DNA of 25,647 nucleotides from Sphingomonadales bacterium (GTDB lineage Bacteria; Bacteroidota; Bacteroidia; UBA7662), in NCBI GenBank assembly GCA_016872225.1, contig VHAW01000009.1, positions 1 to 25,647 of the forward strand. The letters run 5' to 3'. The first letter of the stretch is position 1, and the number at the start of each line of letters is the position of its first letter. Below, in pieces: positions 1 through 8,023 of the stretch. Under the pieces are notes generated by a model. The model saw only the letters and a list, made by a program, of their open reading frames with translations. It had not been told where the DNA came from and searched no databases. A program made the translations under genes and the position numbers.

Positions 1-621
1 AATCTGTATTATGCGGCCCCTACCCAAATTGCCGGTCAATCCTTTGTTCAAAAAGGTTATGACTACCGCCTGACCGTTTCCAGCAAAGATGGGCGAACCG
101 TCAACGCCTCTGCATCGATCCCCGTAACCGAAATTGCGGATACCAGCGTACAGATTTTAGTCACGTCACCAAATGAATGGTCCCGTAACATTCAAGTGAA
201 GGTCCGCTGGCGCTCAATGAACGAGAACACTTCGGGTTCTGAACCTGCCCATTTCAGGATCAATTACCGCATTATTGGTATGGCGCAAAATGATTTTTTT
301 TGGAACAACGCGGATTTGACCGGCTATCCTAACCAATTGGTATCCGTGAACACCTCGAATAACGGCGTTTTCGAATGGCAAGATCGCTTCAATTTTTACG
401 TACCCTCTGACACCACAGGACTAGCGAATGCCCAACTCGAAGTGGCTATACAACGAATCAATCACCCCTTGTTCCAATACCTGCAGGCGATCGGTCAACA
501 GGGTCTAAATGAAGGCAATCCCTTCGGAGAGCCCGTGGTGATCCCCACCAATATCCAAGGTGGATTGGGTTGTCTGGGAACCATGGTCACCTACCGAATG
601 CAGCGTTCCATTCCTTGGTAA
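1..621 (+). CDS. DUF4249-like outer-surface protein, 3' part only
   Basis: The reading frame is open from the first base and ends at TAA 619-621, so the 5' end lies outside the window; an internal GTG at 196 is not a credible start. The visible 206 residues are rich in beta-type sequence, with a 'YRLTVSSKDGR' strand pattern near the left edge. The C-terminal part has a 'GNPFGEPVVIPTNIQGGLG' stretch, which resembles the end of DUF4249 proteins: lipid-anchored or exported Bacteroidota proteins often encoded beside TonB-dependent receptors. The family call rests on remembered family pattern, not on an alignment, and the signal peptide that would confirm export is off the edge. There is an 8-T run at about 294-301 inside the gene, but the frame is intact. 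It could instead be another Ig-like surface protein. Confidence 0.55.
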   Translation, partial: NLYYAAPTQIAGQSFVQKGYDYRLTVSSKDGRTVNASASIPVTEIADTSVQILVTSPNEWSRNIQVKVRWRSMNENTSGSEPAHFRINYRIIGMAQNDFFWNNADLTGYPNQLVSVNTSNNGVFEWQDRFNFYVPSDTTGLANAQLEVAIQRINHPLFQYLQAIGQQGLNEGNPFGEPVVIPTNIQGGLGCLGTMVTYRMQRSIPW

Positions 622-634
622 TTCCACCTAAACT

Positions 635-642
635 TAATTTTG
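635..642 (+). promoter_or_regulatory. Bacteroidota-type -7 element upstream of KMO
   Basis: TAATTTTG matches the TAnnTTTG consensus of the primary sigma factor in Bacteroidota. A CTTG at 614-617 is a weak -33 candidate with an approximately 17-bp spacer. The -7 element ends only 6 nt before the ATG at 649, so the predicted transcript has almost no leader. Pattern match only. Confidence 0.4.
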
Positions 643-648
643 GTGAAT

Positions 649-2049
649 ATGCCCCAACATCCCGTTCATCTCCTTGGTGCCGGACCCGTAGGTTGTCTTG
701 CGGCTATACTTTTGGCGCAACGCGGCTTTAAAGCCATTATCCACGAGCGCAGACCGGACAGCAGACGTCAAGGTGCCTACGGTGGCCGATCCATCAATCT
801 TGCCCTGAGCAACCGAGGATTCCTCGCCCTGGCCGCGGCCAGGCTTGAGGCCGAGATTCAATCCGTGGGCCTCCCCATGCCCGGGCGGCTGATCCACGAC
901 CGGCAAGGCCAGGTACAGTTCCAGGCCTACGGCAAGGAAGGTCAAGCTATTTATTCCCTATCTCGTGCCGGATTGAACTATAAACTCATGGATTTGGCTC
1001 AATTGCAAGGGGTTCAAATCCACTTTGAATCGCGTTGTGTGGATGTTCTTCTTGCTCAGCATGAATTGGTGCTAGAGCACCAAGGGGAAATTCACCACGA
1101 GCCGTATCACGTATTGTTAGGAACAGATGGCTCTTATTCTGCTCTGCGTTATGCCATGCAGAAAACCGATCGTTTCGATTACAGCCAATCCTATTTACCC
1201 CACGGCTACAAAGAGTTACATATCCCACCCACCCAAGGTGGAGAATTTGCGATGAACCCCGATGGGCTTCATATATGGCCCCGTGGTCAATACATGATGA
1301 TTGCGTTACCCAACCCGGACCGTAGTTTTACCTGCACCCTTTTTCAACCCTATGAGGCAGATCCGGAACGTGGGGTGCAAGAAGGCCTCCAAGATTTACA
1401 AAGTGATGAAGAAATTCTGCGTTTTTTCAAACGAGATTTCAAGGATGCTGTACCGTTGATGCCCACCTTGCTGGAAGACTTCCGAAAGAATGCTACCTCA
1501 TCGTTGGTCACCGTACGGTGCTCACCCTGGAATTATGGCCCATCATGCATCATGGGCGATGCTGCGCATGCCATTGTTCCATTCTACGGACAGGGCCTCA
1601 ACTGCGGTTTGGAAGATGTACGCAAACTCATGGAATTGGTGGATGCCGTTGGCTTGCATCCCGAAAGCGATCAACAAGCCTGGGCGAATGTTCTGGAAAC
1701 CTTCGCCACCACCCGCAAACCGGATGGAGACGCCATCGCCCAATTAGCCTTGGATAACTTCATTGAAATGCGTGATAAGGTGGCCGACCCCCGCTTTGTA
1801 TTTCAAAAAAACCTAGAAGCGCGAATGCAAGAGCAATTTGCAGGACAGTGGACACCCTTGTACACCCAAGTCACCTTTGAGCCCCTCACCCCGTACCACC
1901 AAGCCTATCGAAATGGTCAAGTGCAACAGGCTCTGATGGACCGTATAATCGACCGAATCTACTCGTCCCTGTCCGAACAGGACCATGGAAATATGAACCT
2001 TATTGACCCCATCATCCAACAAGAATTGCATGCAATCGGACAAGCCTAA
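649..2049 (+). CDS. kmo: Kynurenine 3-monooxygenase
   Basis: A 466-residue FAD-dependent aromatic hydroxylase that converts L-kynurenine to 3-hydroxykynurenine with NADPH and O2, a step of tryptophan degradation and de novo quinolinate/NAD synthesis. Visible motifs: the dinucleotide-binding GAGPVG at residues 10-15, the KMO-typical 'GRSINLALSNRG' stretch near residue 47, and the second FAD motif MGDAAHA around residues 302-308 followed by 'PFYGQGLNCG'. Length fits bacterial KMO. I chose ATG 649 because the frame further upstream begins only with TTG 640 or GTG 643, which sit within or against the predicted -7 element. The last 20 nt overlap the next gene. No other kynurenine-pathway gene lies on this strand, but a formamidase-like hydrolase faces it from 3321. 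Confidence 0.93.
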   Translation: MPQHPVHLLGAGPVGCLAAILLAQRGFKAIIHERRPDSRRQGAYGGRSINLALSNRGFLALAAARLEAEIQSVGLPMPGRLIHDRQGQVQFQAYGKEGQAIYSLSRAGLNYKLMDLAQLQGVQIHFESRCVDVLLAQHELVLEHQGEIHHEPYHVLLGTDGSYSALRYAMQKTDRFDYSQSYLPHGYKELHIPPTQGGEFAMNPDGLHIWPRGQYMMIALPNPDRSFTCTLFQPYEADPERGVQEGLQDLQSDEEILRFFKRDFKDAVPLMPTLLEDFRKNATSSLVTVRCSPWNYGPSCIMGDAAHAIVPFYGQGLNCGLEDVRKLMELVDAVGLHPESDQQAWANVLETFATTRKPDGDAIAQLALDNFIEMRDKVADPRFVFQKNLEARMQEQFAGQWTPLYTQVTFEPLTPYHQAYRNGQVQQALMDRIIDRIYSSLSEQDHGNMNLIDPIIQQELHAIGQA

Positions 2050-2518
2050 TCGAATTCAAAGCATTCACAATTTGAGGGCATTGTTCTTGTTCAGGGCTTT
2101 GGCCTTTGTTATTGTGGGAGCAGGAGCCGCTCCCATGTTTTTTATGCGATCCGATTCACTTATTTTATACGGTGCACTGCTTGGTTCGTTGATTTTGATT
2201 ACCGTCCTTTGGACAATCCTGAAGCCAGGGTACACGGCTGTAGAATCAGATTCAGACCGGATTTTGATTTCCACGGACAAAGATGAACCCGGTCAATACC
2301 ACCTTGAATTACCTGCCGCTGAGATGGTTTCGTTCGAATTAAAGCCGGTATGGGGCGGATTGCGGTGGGTTCTGCTGATTCTACGGCAGACTCCACAAGG
2401 GGTTATGCGAAGCAAAAGAATTCATCTGAGCCTGTACGGACCCTCCAAAATCAAAGGAGTTCGTGCCCTTCTGAACAATATTCTGCTCGAGAACCAGCGC
2501 CAACCGGTTGGCTTTTAA
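2030..2518 (+). CDS. Small two-helix membrane protein, function unknown
   Basis: A 162-residue protein that I do not recognise by family. The first 15 residues are polar. Two hydrophobic segments follow at about 16-38 and 42-62, and the remaining ~100 residues alternate strands and end in a helix ('SKIKGVRALLNNILLE'). That arrangement recalls small membrane-anchored PH-like domain proteins, which is an inference from pattern only. ATG 2030 lies inside the KMO gene (20-nt overlap), so the two are probably translationally coupled; an upstream TTG in the same frame (2003) is less likely. The TAA stop (2516-2518) shares TTAA with the stop of the convergent cyclase-family gene, leaving no room for a terminator between them. 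Confidence 0.7.
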   Translation: MQSDKPNRIQSIHNLRALFLFRALAFVIVGAGAAPMFFMRSDSLILYGALLGSLILITVLWTILKPGYTAVESDSDRILISTDKDEPGQYHLELPAAEMVSFELKPVWGGLRWVLLILRQTPQGVMRSKRIHLSLYGPSKIKGVRALLNNILLENQRQPVGF

Positions 2519-3321
2519 TGAAGCGATCGCAGGGGATAAAGAATCGGTCGGGATGGTACAGCATCCAAAGCGATATTTGGTAACATTAAATTAAGAAGAT
2601 AGGCGCCATCCGGAATTAACGATGGAACATAAATCATTTCCGTAATGGTGGCCGAATTTCTGACCACCGAATCCACGCACCAGAAGGCTTTGTGGGCCAG
2701 CAATTGCCCCTGGTCATGTTCGGGGTCCACCGAGGGCAAATCCGTCAATAAATGCAGGATTCCCATCGAGGCAAGAAACGCCAAGGCCTCCGGCTCAAAG
2801 GCTGCAGGTGATGTTTCAGAATAATCCATAATCAATTTGGAAGAGTCATTCGGCAAAGTCCGAACCACCAATCCCTCTGCTTGCCGGTCGCCGTTGATTT
2901 GCAAAACTTCGGCCAATGCCTTTTGGGTAATCCAATATTGAGGATCGGATTCTTCTTTGGTAACTGGATTGACGGAGACCAGTTGCACAGGAAACCAAAA
3001 CCTTGACATTACCGTATTAACCTTAAGGCAGGAATTTGGGCCGTTCCCTGGCTGACCATCTGCATTATACCCAATATGGCCCACACATTCAGTGTGAGTT
3101 CCATTACCGTGCGGACTTATTTGCATGCCCACAACATTGCACGAAGAACCCTTTGACATATCGCCCACGAAATTACCCGTTTGAAACGACATAAAGACAG
3201 GATAATCAATGGAGAAGGCCCTTGGGTTCTTCAAACCATGTTGCATGGGTATAGAAATATCCAAAGGGCAATTCAAATCCCATAAATCCCAGAAGGCCGA
3301 AGTTGAAGCATCCAATTTCAT
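2515..3321 (-). CDS. Cyclase-family hydrolase (kynurenine formamidase-like)
   Basis: A 268-residue protein of the metal-dependent cyclase/KynB fold. The signature is 'SPHGNGTHTECVGHI', with His71, His76 and Glu78 standing where the family places its metal ligands (HxGTHxD in KynB, here with Glu for Asp). The C-terminal part has 'LLTDLPSVDPEHD', also typical of the family. KynB members hydrolyse N-formylkynurenine to kynurenine, the substrate of the facing KMO gene, so that role is plausible, but the Bacteroidota branch with HGNGTHTE is not proven to be formamidase. The gene lies 23 nt downstream of hemW on the same strand and is probably the last gene of that run. Its TAA stop overlaps the convergent membrane-protein stop by 3 bp. 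Confidence 0.75.
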   Translation of the reverse strand: MKLDASTSAFWDLWDLNCPLDISIPMQHGLKNPRAFSIDYPVFMSFQTGNFVGDMSKGSSCNVVGMQISPHGNGTHTECVGHIGYNADGQPGNGPNSCLKVNTVMSRFWFPVQLVSVNPVTKEESDPQYWITQKALAEVLQINGDRQAEGLVVRTLPNDSSKLIMDYSETSPAAFEPEALAFLASMGILHLLTDLPSVDPEHDQGQLLAHKAFWCVDSVVRNSATITEMIYVPSLIPDGAYLLNLMLPNIALDAVPSRPILYPLRSLH

Positions 3322-3344
3322 AATCTATTTGTTAAATCGGTCTA

Positions 3345-4550
3345 TTACGATGAATCTGCAAATAATTCAACGGCGATGAAATCAGCAACCGCCCTTCCTG
3401 CAAAACTAAGTCGAAGAGGTACGGTCCTATCCGCCAAATTCAAAGGCTCAAACCATTCCTTAGGCATAGCCTTGATTCGATGATGAATACTTTGGACCCT
3501 TTCCGACCCATGCTTTTCCTCCAAAGCCACCCAATTCAAACCATCCATCAAACGCAAAGCAATCAGCACATCTTCGTTAAACTTTTGATCATCGCTCAAT
3601 ACTTCTTCGGTCTTTGGAAGTTTTCCGGATTGAATCTCCATCTGGTACCGGGCATTATGTGCTACATTCCAAGAACGCCTTCGAAATCCGTCGTAGGAAT
3701 GGGCCGATGGCCCGAGGCCCCAATAAGCATAACCGGACCAATAACAACTGTTATGAACAGCTTCATGGCCGGGAAGAGCAAAATTAGAAATTTCGTACGC
3801 CCTGTAACCATGGCTTGCCGAAACATTGTACAAATGCATCATCTGTTCCAAGACAAGATCCTCGGAAACCATGCGCACCTTATTTTCATTGACTTGATGG
3901 TAAAACGCTGTTTTCGGCTCACAGGTCAGCTGGTAAGACGAAAAATGAGATAAACCCCAACTTAACATTTCATGCAAATCGTCCTCAAAATCTTGCATAG
4001 TGCGGTCCGGAAAGCCATAAATCAAATCCGCGCTCAAGGATTGAAATCCTTCGTTTTGCAAAAGCCTTAAAGCCTCCCTCGCCTTTCCAGCATCATGAGC
4101 CCGGTTCATACGAAGTAAATTTCGGTCATCAAAAGATTGAATCCCCAAACTAATTCGATTCACTCCCAAAGAGCGCCATCCCTTAACCATGGTAGAGTTA
4201 ACATCTTCAGGATTCGCCTCCAAAGTGAATTCTTGCACCCCGTATAAGTCAAACCAATTTCCGATTCCCTTGACCACGTAAGTCAGTTCATCCATAGTAA
4301 GCAACGAGGGCGTACCACCTCCCATATACAAGGTCTTTAGCGGAAATTTACCCTGATATTTAGATTCAATACGTATGTTCCCTAAACCTTGATCTTCCCA
4401 GTTCAAGGCCAGTATCCTCAAATTCAACTCCTCAACAACAGCACGCAGGAGAACATCACGTTGCCGCAGTGAAGTGGTAAAATGAAAATTACAATAGGAA
4501 CAGGCCTTTCGACAAAAGGGTATATGAACGTATAGCGAACCAGGAACCAC
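3345..4550 (-). CDS. hemW: Radical SAM heme chaperone HemW-like
   Basis: A 401-residue radical SAM protein. The 'YVHIPFCRKACSYCNF' motif puts Cys13, Cys17 and Cys20 in the CX3CX2C pattern that binds the 4Fe-4S cluster. 'YMGGGTPSLL' supplies the SAM-binding glycines and 'VNRISLGIQSF' is also typical of the HemN/HemW group. HemW is a heme-binding protein that inserts heme into target proteins; the extra Cys of true oxygen-independent coproporphyrinogen oxidases (CX3CX2CxC) is absent, which favours HemW. I chose GTG 4550 because it places the start a few residues before the conserved 'YVHIPFC'; TTG 4577 in the same frame is an alternative and would overlap the end of gldN by 13 nt. It is probably co-transcribed with the por/gld genes upstream. 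Confidence 0.88.
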   Translation of the reverse strand: MVPGSLYVHIPFCRKACSYCNFHFTTSLRQRDVLLRAVVEELNLRILALNWEDQGLGNIRIESKYQGKFPLKTLYMGGGTPSLLTMDELTYVVKGIGNWFDLYGVQEFTLEANPEDVNSTMVKGWRSLGVNRISLGIQSFDDRNLLRMNRAHDAGKAREALRLLQNEGFQSLSADLIYGFPDRTMQDFEDDLHEMLSWGLSHFSSYQLTCEPKTAFYHQVNENKVRMVSEDLVLEQMMHLYNVSASHGYRAYEISNFALPGHEAVHNSCYWSGYAYWGLGPSAHSYDGFRRRSWNVAHNARYQMEIQSGKLPKTEEVLSDDQKFNEDVLIALRLMDGLNWVALEEKHGSERVQSIHHRIKAMPKEWFEPLNLADRTVPLRLSFAGRAVADFIAVELFADSS

Positions 4551-4564
4551 CGAAACCGGAGGAC

Positions 4565-5392
4565 CTAATAATCCCAAAGACTTTGTTCAAAATTGAACAA
4601 CTTCTGTTTTATCCTCTCCGATTCCATCTGAAAATCTTCAGGATTACTGGCATAGTCCTCAATGCGCACGTCTTTAACATTAGGCTCTTTGTAGATATAG
4701 GAAGAGAAAAATCGACGCAAAAAGAGATCATCGTAAGAAATTTTGGCCGATTCATTCTTCATATTGAATACCTCCGCCTTCGCCAAAATAGGTCGAATGC
4801 CAGGAAAATAAAGCCAAAACATAGGAATTTCCCCCACCACAATACCGTCTGACTTTAGGTTTTGAACCGGGGCAATCGCCACAATGCGAACCACCATGCC
4901 TGCTGTCCTACGATCAAAAACCCACTCTTCCTTGAGTCTGAATTTCACCACGTCGTTGGGATTAAACTCAACTTTTTCTACTCTGCGTTCCAAAGCGAAT
5001 GTTATGGGATTGCTCACCGTAATGGTATCGTATTTCTCCAAAGCATTGAGAATTTCCGAAGCCTGCATCTTATTGCCATCGTAGAGTTCATCTGAGCGAT
5101 AAATATATCCGTTCAGGTCACCTTTCTTGAGGGCATCCATCAATACATTAATCAACATACTCTTGGGGTGAATGAAGGGCATATTCAATTTCTGGTTGAG
5201 ATCAATGACCCTTAGGATGGTCCAACTGAACATAACATCCTGCTCTTGGATTACGGGTAAGCGAATAGGATCCTTAGATACTGATAGGTTCATAGAGCGC
5301 TTGAACGCCCCATCGATGACCTCTGGGCGGTTTTGGCCGAAGGCTGACCAAGAGACGAGTACTAGGAATATCGGAAAAAAAAGATTCTTCAT
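4565..5392 (-). CDS. gldN: Type IX secretion / gliding protein GldN (PorN)
   Basis: A 275-residue periplasmic protein with a signal peptide (hydrophobic 4-17, likely cleavage after about residue 19, 'SAFG-Q'). GldN/PorN associates with the lipoprotein GldK/PorK in a large ring beneath the outer membrane, part of the type IX secretion machine. Family marks are 'DVMFSWTILRVIDLNQKLN' near residue 53 and the C-terminal 'DLFLRRFFSSYIYKEPNV'. The start ATG is 3 nt after the gldM stop, as expected for tight coupling. The length is slightly short compared with the ~300 residues or more that I recall for other members. Position after gldK-gldL-gldM matches the conserved order. Confidence 0.93.
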   Translation of the reverse strand: MKNLFFPIFLVLVSWSAFGQNRPEVIDGAFKRSMNLSVSKDPIRLPVIQEQDVMFSWTILRVIDLNQKLNMPFIHPKSMLINVLMDALKKGDLNGYIYRSDELYDGNKMQASEILNALEKYDTITVSNPITFALERRVEKVEFNPNDVVKFRLKEEWVFDRRTAGMVVRIVAIAPVQNLKSDGIVVGEIPMFWLYFPGIRPILAKAEVFNMKNESAKISYDDLFLRRFFSSYIYKEPNVKDVRIEDYASNPEDFQMESERIKQKLFNFEQSLWDY

Positions 5393-5395
5393 AAG

Positions 5396-6982
5396 TTAAT
5401 TAATAGAATAAACGGCAGGAGGAAGCTTACGGGTAATTTTATCGGGACCAACAACCTTGACCTCGTCAAAAATAAAACGGTCACCAGATTTGGCATTGCG
5501 AATAATCTGTTGAAGCTTGGCGTTGTAAATCGCTCCTGTGTTAGCATAGAGTTCAACATCCCTACGCGAAGCGAAGTAGAGCATCCTGAAACTGATCACA
5601 TCAAAACGCATATCAAAATCAAAATCCTTCAGGTTAGCAATCATCCCCCCCTGTGCCTTGAATTGCGAGACCGAAACCGTTCCTGGGGTTAATCCACCAA
5701 TAGTGGCCTGAGGATCAGGAACAGCTTTAACCCGGAATAATGTTGATCCCAGCATTTGAGCCCCTTTACCATCTACTGATTTCCCTCTAACATCAATGTT
5801 CACACTCATACCTGGGGAATTTACACGGACAATGTACTTCCCTTTGGAACCTGCTATGCTGCCTCCTCCCGAAATCGAAGGCAAGATGTTTTCGGGAACG
5901 ACCCCTGGTGCAGAAATAGAAACCGGGTTGTCAACACCGACGTACAAAACATTCATTTTGTCGGGAGATACCACCGCAGCTGGCCGTGCCACCGTGTACG
6001 AACTACTGAAAGGATACCTGGTCAGTTCGCCCGTTGTCGGGCTTACAACATTAATGAAGCCACCCCACTTCTTTTCACCTTCGGAGGTGGCCCTGATTTT
6101 GAGCTTTCCCATACCCCCTTCGACAGGAACCTGGGTTCCTCCCTCCAGACGAATATCCAAATCTTGCCTACTGTCATAAGCAACCAACATGATATCGGCT
6201 TCGTAGTCCTGCCCAGTCAACACATAACTGGATCGTGCCACAACTTTAGCCTCGACTTTGTCAAACTTGTACGATGCCGCATCAATTTGGCTGAGCAAAT
6301 AACTAATCACCTCCGTTTCTGTGTTACGAATATCACTTTCATATTTCGAAAGAAGGGTAATTACGCCGGATAGGGGCATTTCTCCAAAATTGGATTGCAA
6401 CCAATTCTTCCGAACCCCACTTCCTTCCTTAGAATCCGTGGCTTCATCCAAATAAAGTTTCAATTTCTTGCGATCCGATTTCGGAATCATTTTGAGAATC
6501 GTCGCGCGATATTCGTTGATTAAATTCTTAAATTTCACGCCTTTAGGGCTTCTGCCTTCGGGATTCACCAAAACCCGGGACGAAATATCAATATTGCCGT
6601 CATCATAGACCCTTCTTATTCCATCTTCAATCTTAAAATCCTCTTCATCCACCTTTTGATTTTTGTTACCGCCCAGGTCTATCATTTCTTTTTTGATGTC
6701 GCTCACGAATTTGAGCAAGATGTTAGTTCGTTTGCGAATAATTTGAGCTTTGTCAAAATTGATTTTGGCCTTCCCGGGTTCCTTCTCCATGCGATCATCA
6801 AAAGCTAGGTAAAGAGCCTCGTTTTTCTGCCCAACAGACTGCGACGTCTCTTCCAAGCTTTTGTTAATCATCGCAAAGGCCTTCAAAATTTCGGCGGACA
6901 CGTTCAAAGCGAGCATGGCGGTCAACACGAGATACATCATGTTGATCATTCGCTGCCTTGGAGAAAGTCTTTGGCTGGCCAT
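5396..6982 (-). CDS. gldM: Type IX secretion motor protein GldM (PorM)
   Basis: A 528-residue inner-membrane protein with one N-terminal transmembrane helix (about residues 12-33) and a large periplasmic part that in the family folds into successive domains (D1-D4) spanning the periplasm to contact the GldK/GldN ring. The N-terminus 'MASQRLSPRQRMINMMYLV' is diagnostic. Arg9 just before the helix corresponds to the arginine that in studied homologs pairs with the GldL membrane glutamate in the proton-driven motor. Length fits the family (about 510-530). It starts 81 nt downstream of gldL and ends 3 nt before gldN. Confidence 0.95.
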   Translation of the reverse strand: MASQRLSPRQRMINMMYLVLTAMLALNVSAEILKAFAMINKSLEETSQSVGQKNEALYLAFDDRMEKEPGKAKINFDKAQIIRKRTNILLKFVSDIKKEMIDLGGNKNQKVDEEDFKIEDGIRRVYDDGNIDISSRVLVNPEGRSPKGVKFKNLINEYRATILKMIPKSDRKKLKLYLDEATDSKEGSGVRKNWLQSNFGEMPLSGVITLLSKYESDIRNTETEVISYLLSQIDAASYKFDKVEAKVVARSSYVLTGQDYEADIMLVAYDSRQDLDIRLEGGTQVPVEGGMGKLKIRATSEGEKKWGGFINVVSPTTGELTRYPFSSSYTVARPAAVVSPDKMNVLYVGVDNPVSISAPGVVPENILPSISGGGSIAGSKGKYIVRVNSPGMSVNIDVRGKSVDGKGAQMLGSTLFRVKAVPDPQATIGGLTPGTVSVSQFKAQGGMIANLKDFDFDMRFDVISFRMLYFASRRDVELYANTGAIYNAKLQQIIRNAKSGDRFIFDEVKVVGPDKITRKLPPAVYSIN

Positions 6983-7063
6983 TGTTAACGATGCTTATAG
7001 GTAAGGATGAGTCTAAAAAACGAATGAATACAATACTTGTTAAACGGGTAGCTCCTCTTGAAA

Positions 7064-7981
7064 TTAATAACGGGTGGACATGGCGTTGAGCATGTTACCA
7101 TAGACTGCATTCAAGGAGGAAATGTTTCGATTCAGACGGGCCATTTCGTGTTGGTATCGCTCCGCATCCTCTTGAATTAATTTAAGCGAATCCATCATCC
7201 GACTAACACCTTCTACGTTCTCACTGGCCGTACGCAATGCCGTTGCCGTGTTTTTCATCTCTGCATCGTACATGTTGTTGAACGTACCAATATTTTCGAC
7301 AAGTTTCCGCATTTCGGCCCTGTATAACCGTGTTTCATCGCCTATATTCTGCAATTCTGCAAGCGATTCCGAAGAAGACTTGACTTCGTTTTGATACGAT
7401 TGATTGGCTGAAATCAAATACTCATTAAGCTTCGCCATTTGTTGGTTATATACCCTGGTCTGCTCCCCCATTCCGGACATTCCTTCCAAAGAACTGGAAA
7501 CCGACTGTGCACGGTCGGCAACCTGACCCATGGATTGGGTAGCCTCACGGACCTTGGATGCAAACTCACCTGAACTGAAGCTGGCAGTATTAATTTCCCC
7601 CATTTTCTGAACATTGGTGTTCAAAGCCTGAAAATTCTTGCCCAGATTATCCAAAACATCTTTGCTAAGGTTGGCCTCACGCATTAAAGCACCTAACGTA
7701 GCCGGCGGGGCTTTGGCCTCGCCACCGGCCAATTCAGGATATACCAAAGACCAATCCGTATCCTCAGGAGGCGGTTCAAATCCAGAAACAAAAAAGATTA
7801 TTGCCTCTGTACCCAGACCAAGAGTCAGGAAGAAGTCCGCAAAAGGCAAGTGCCTGATTTTGAACAAGGCTCCAATAATTACAACGGAAGCACCCCATCC
7901 GTAAAGGTAATTAAGCGTTACTCTACCTTTCTTGGATTGTAAGTATTCAGCAATTTCTTCTTGTTTAAAAGAAAATTTCAT
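7064..7981 (-). CDS. gldL: Type IX secretion motor protein GldL (PorL)
   Basis: A 305-residue inner-membrane protein with two transmembrane helices (about residues 24-41 and 47-67) near the N-terminus and a long cytoplasmic region of Ala/Ser/Gln/Asn-rich helices likely to be coiled coil (about 95-300). Several pseudo-repeats of the type 'YNQQMAKLNEYL' / 'YRAEMRKLVENI' / 'YQHEMARLNRNI' are spaced through it. Glu59 in 'LGLGTEAIIFF' lies in helix 2 where the family has its essential membrane glutamate. GldL and GldM form the rotary motor powering type IX secretion and gliding. It is longer than short flavobacterial GldL proteins (about 215) and nearer to PorL-type lengths. Confidence 0.94.
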   Translation of the reverse strand: MKFSFKQEEIAEYLQSKKGRVTLNYLYGWGASVVIIGALFKIRHLPFADFFLTLGLGTEAIIFFVSGFEPPPEDTDWSLVYPELAGGEAKAPPATLGALMREANLSKDVLDNLGKNFQALNTNVQKMGEINTASFSSGEFASKVREATQSMGQVADRAQSVSSSLEGMSGMGEQTRVYNQQMAKLNEYLISANQSYQNEVKSSSESLAELQNIGDETRLYRAEMRKLVENIGTFNNMYDAEMKNTATALRTASENVEGVSRMMDSLKLIQEDAERYQHEMARLNRNISSLNAVYGNMLNAMSTRY

Positions 7982-8023
7982 GTTTTAAGGTTTAAAATTG
8001 AAAATGCAAAATCGAATATCGTT

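Noticed and set aside
294..301. Run of eight T in the first gene, considered as a slippage site
   Set aside because: The zero frame is intact on both sides and the downstream sequence matches the family ending, so there is no sign of programmed or accidental frameshift.
830..850. Palindromic GC-rich stretch in KMO
   Set aside because: It falls on Ala codons of the conserved coding sequence and needs no regulatory explanation.
634..945. 103-codon minus-strand frame opposite the start of KMO
   Set aside because: Shadow of a GC-richer part of KMO with its conserved FAD-binding motif; no domain.
3480..3953. 157-codon plus-strand open frame opposite hemW
   Set aside because: It lies wholly within the well-supported hemW gene on the other strand, has no recognisable domain, and its composition is what an antisense frame of hemW would give.
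5796..6179. 127-codon plus-strand open frame opposite gldM
   Set aside because: Antisense shadow of a conserved gldM region; no family resemblance and no promoter.
6983..7063. 81-nt gap between gldL and gldM as a possible regulatory RNA or promoter
   Set aside because: No TAnnTTTG element on the relevant strand and no convincing hairpin; it is most simply an untranslated spacer in the operon.
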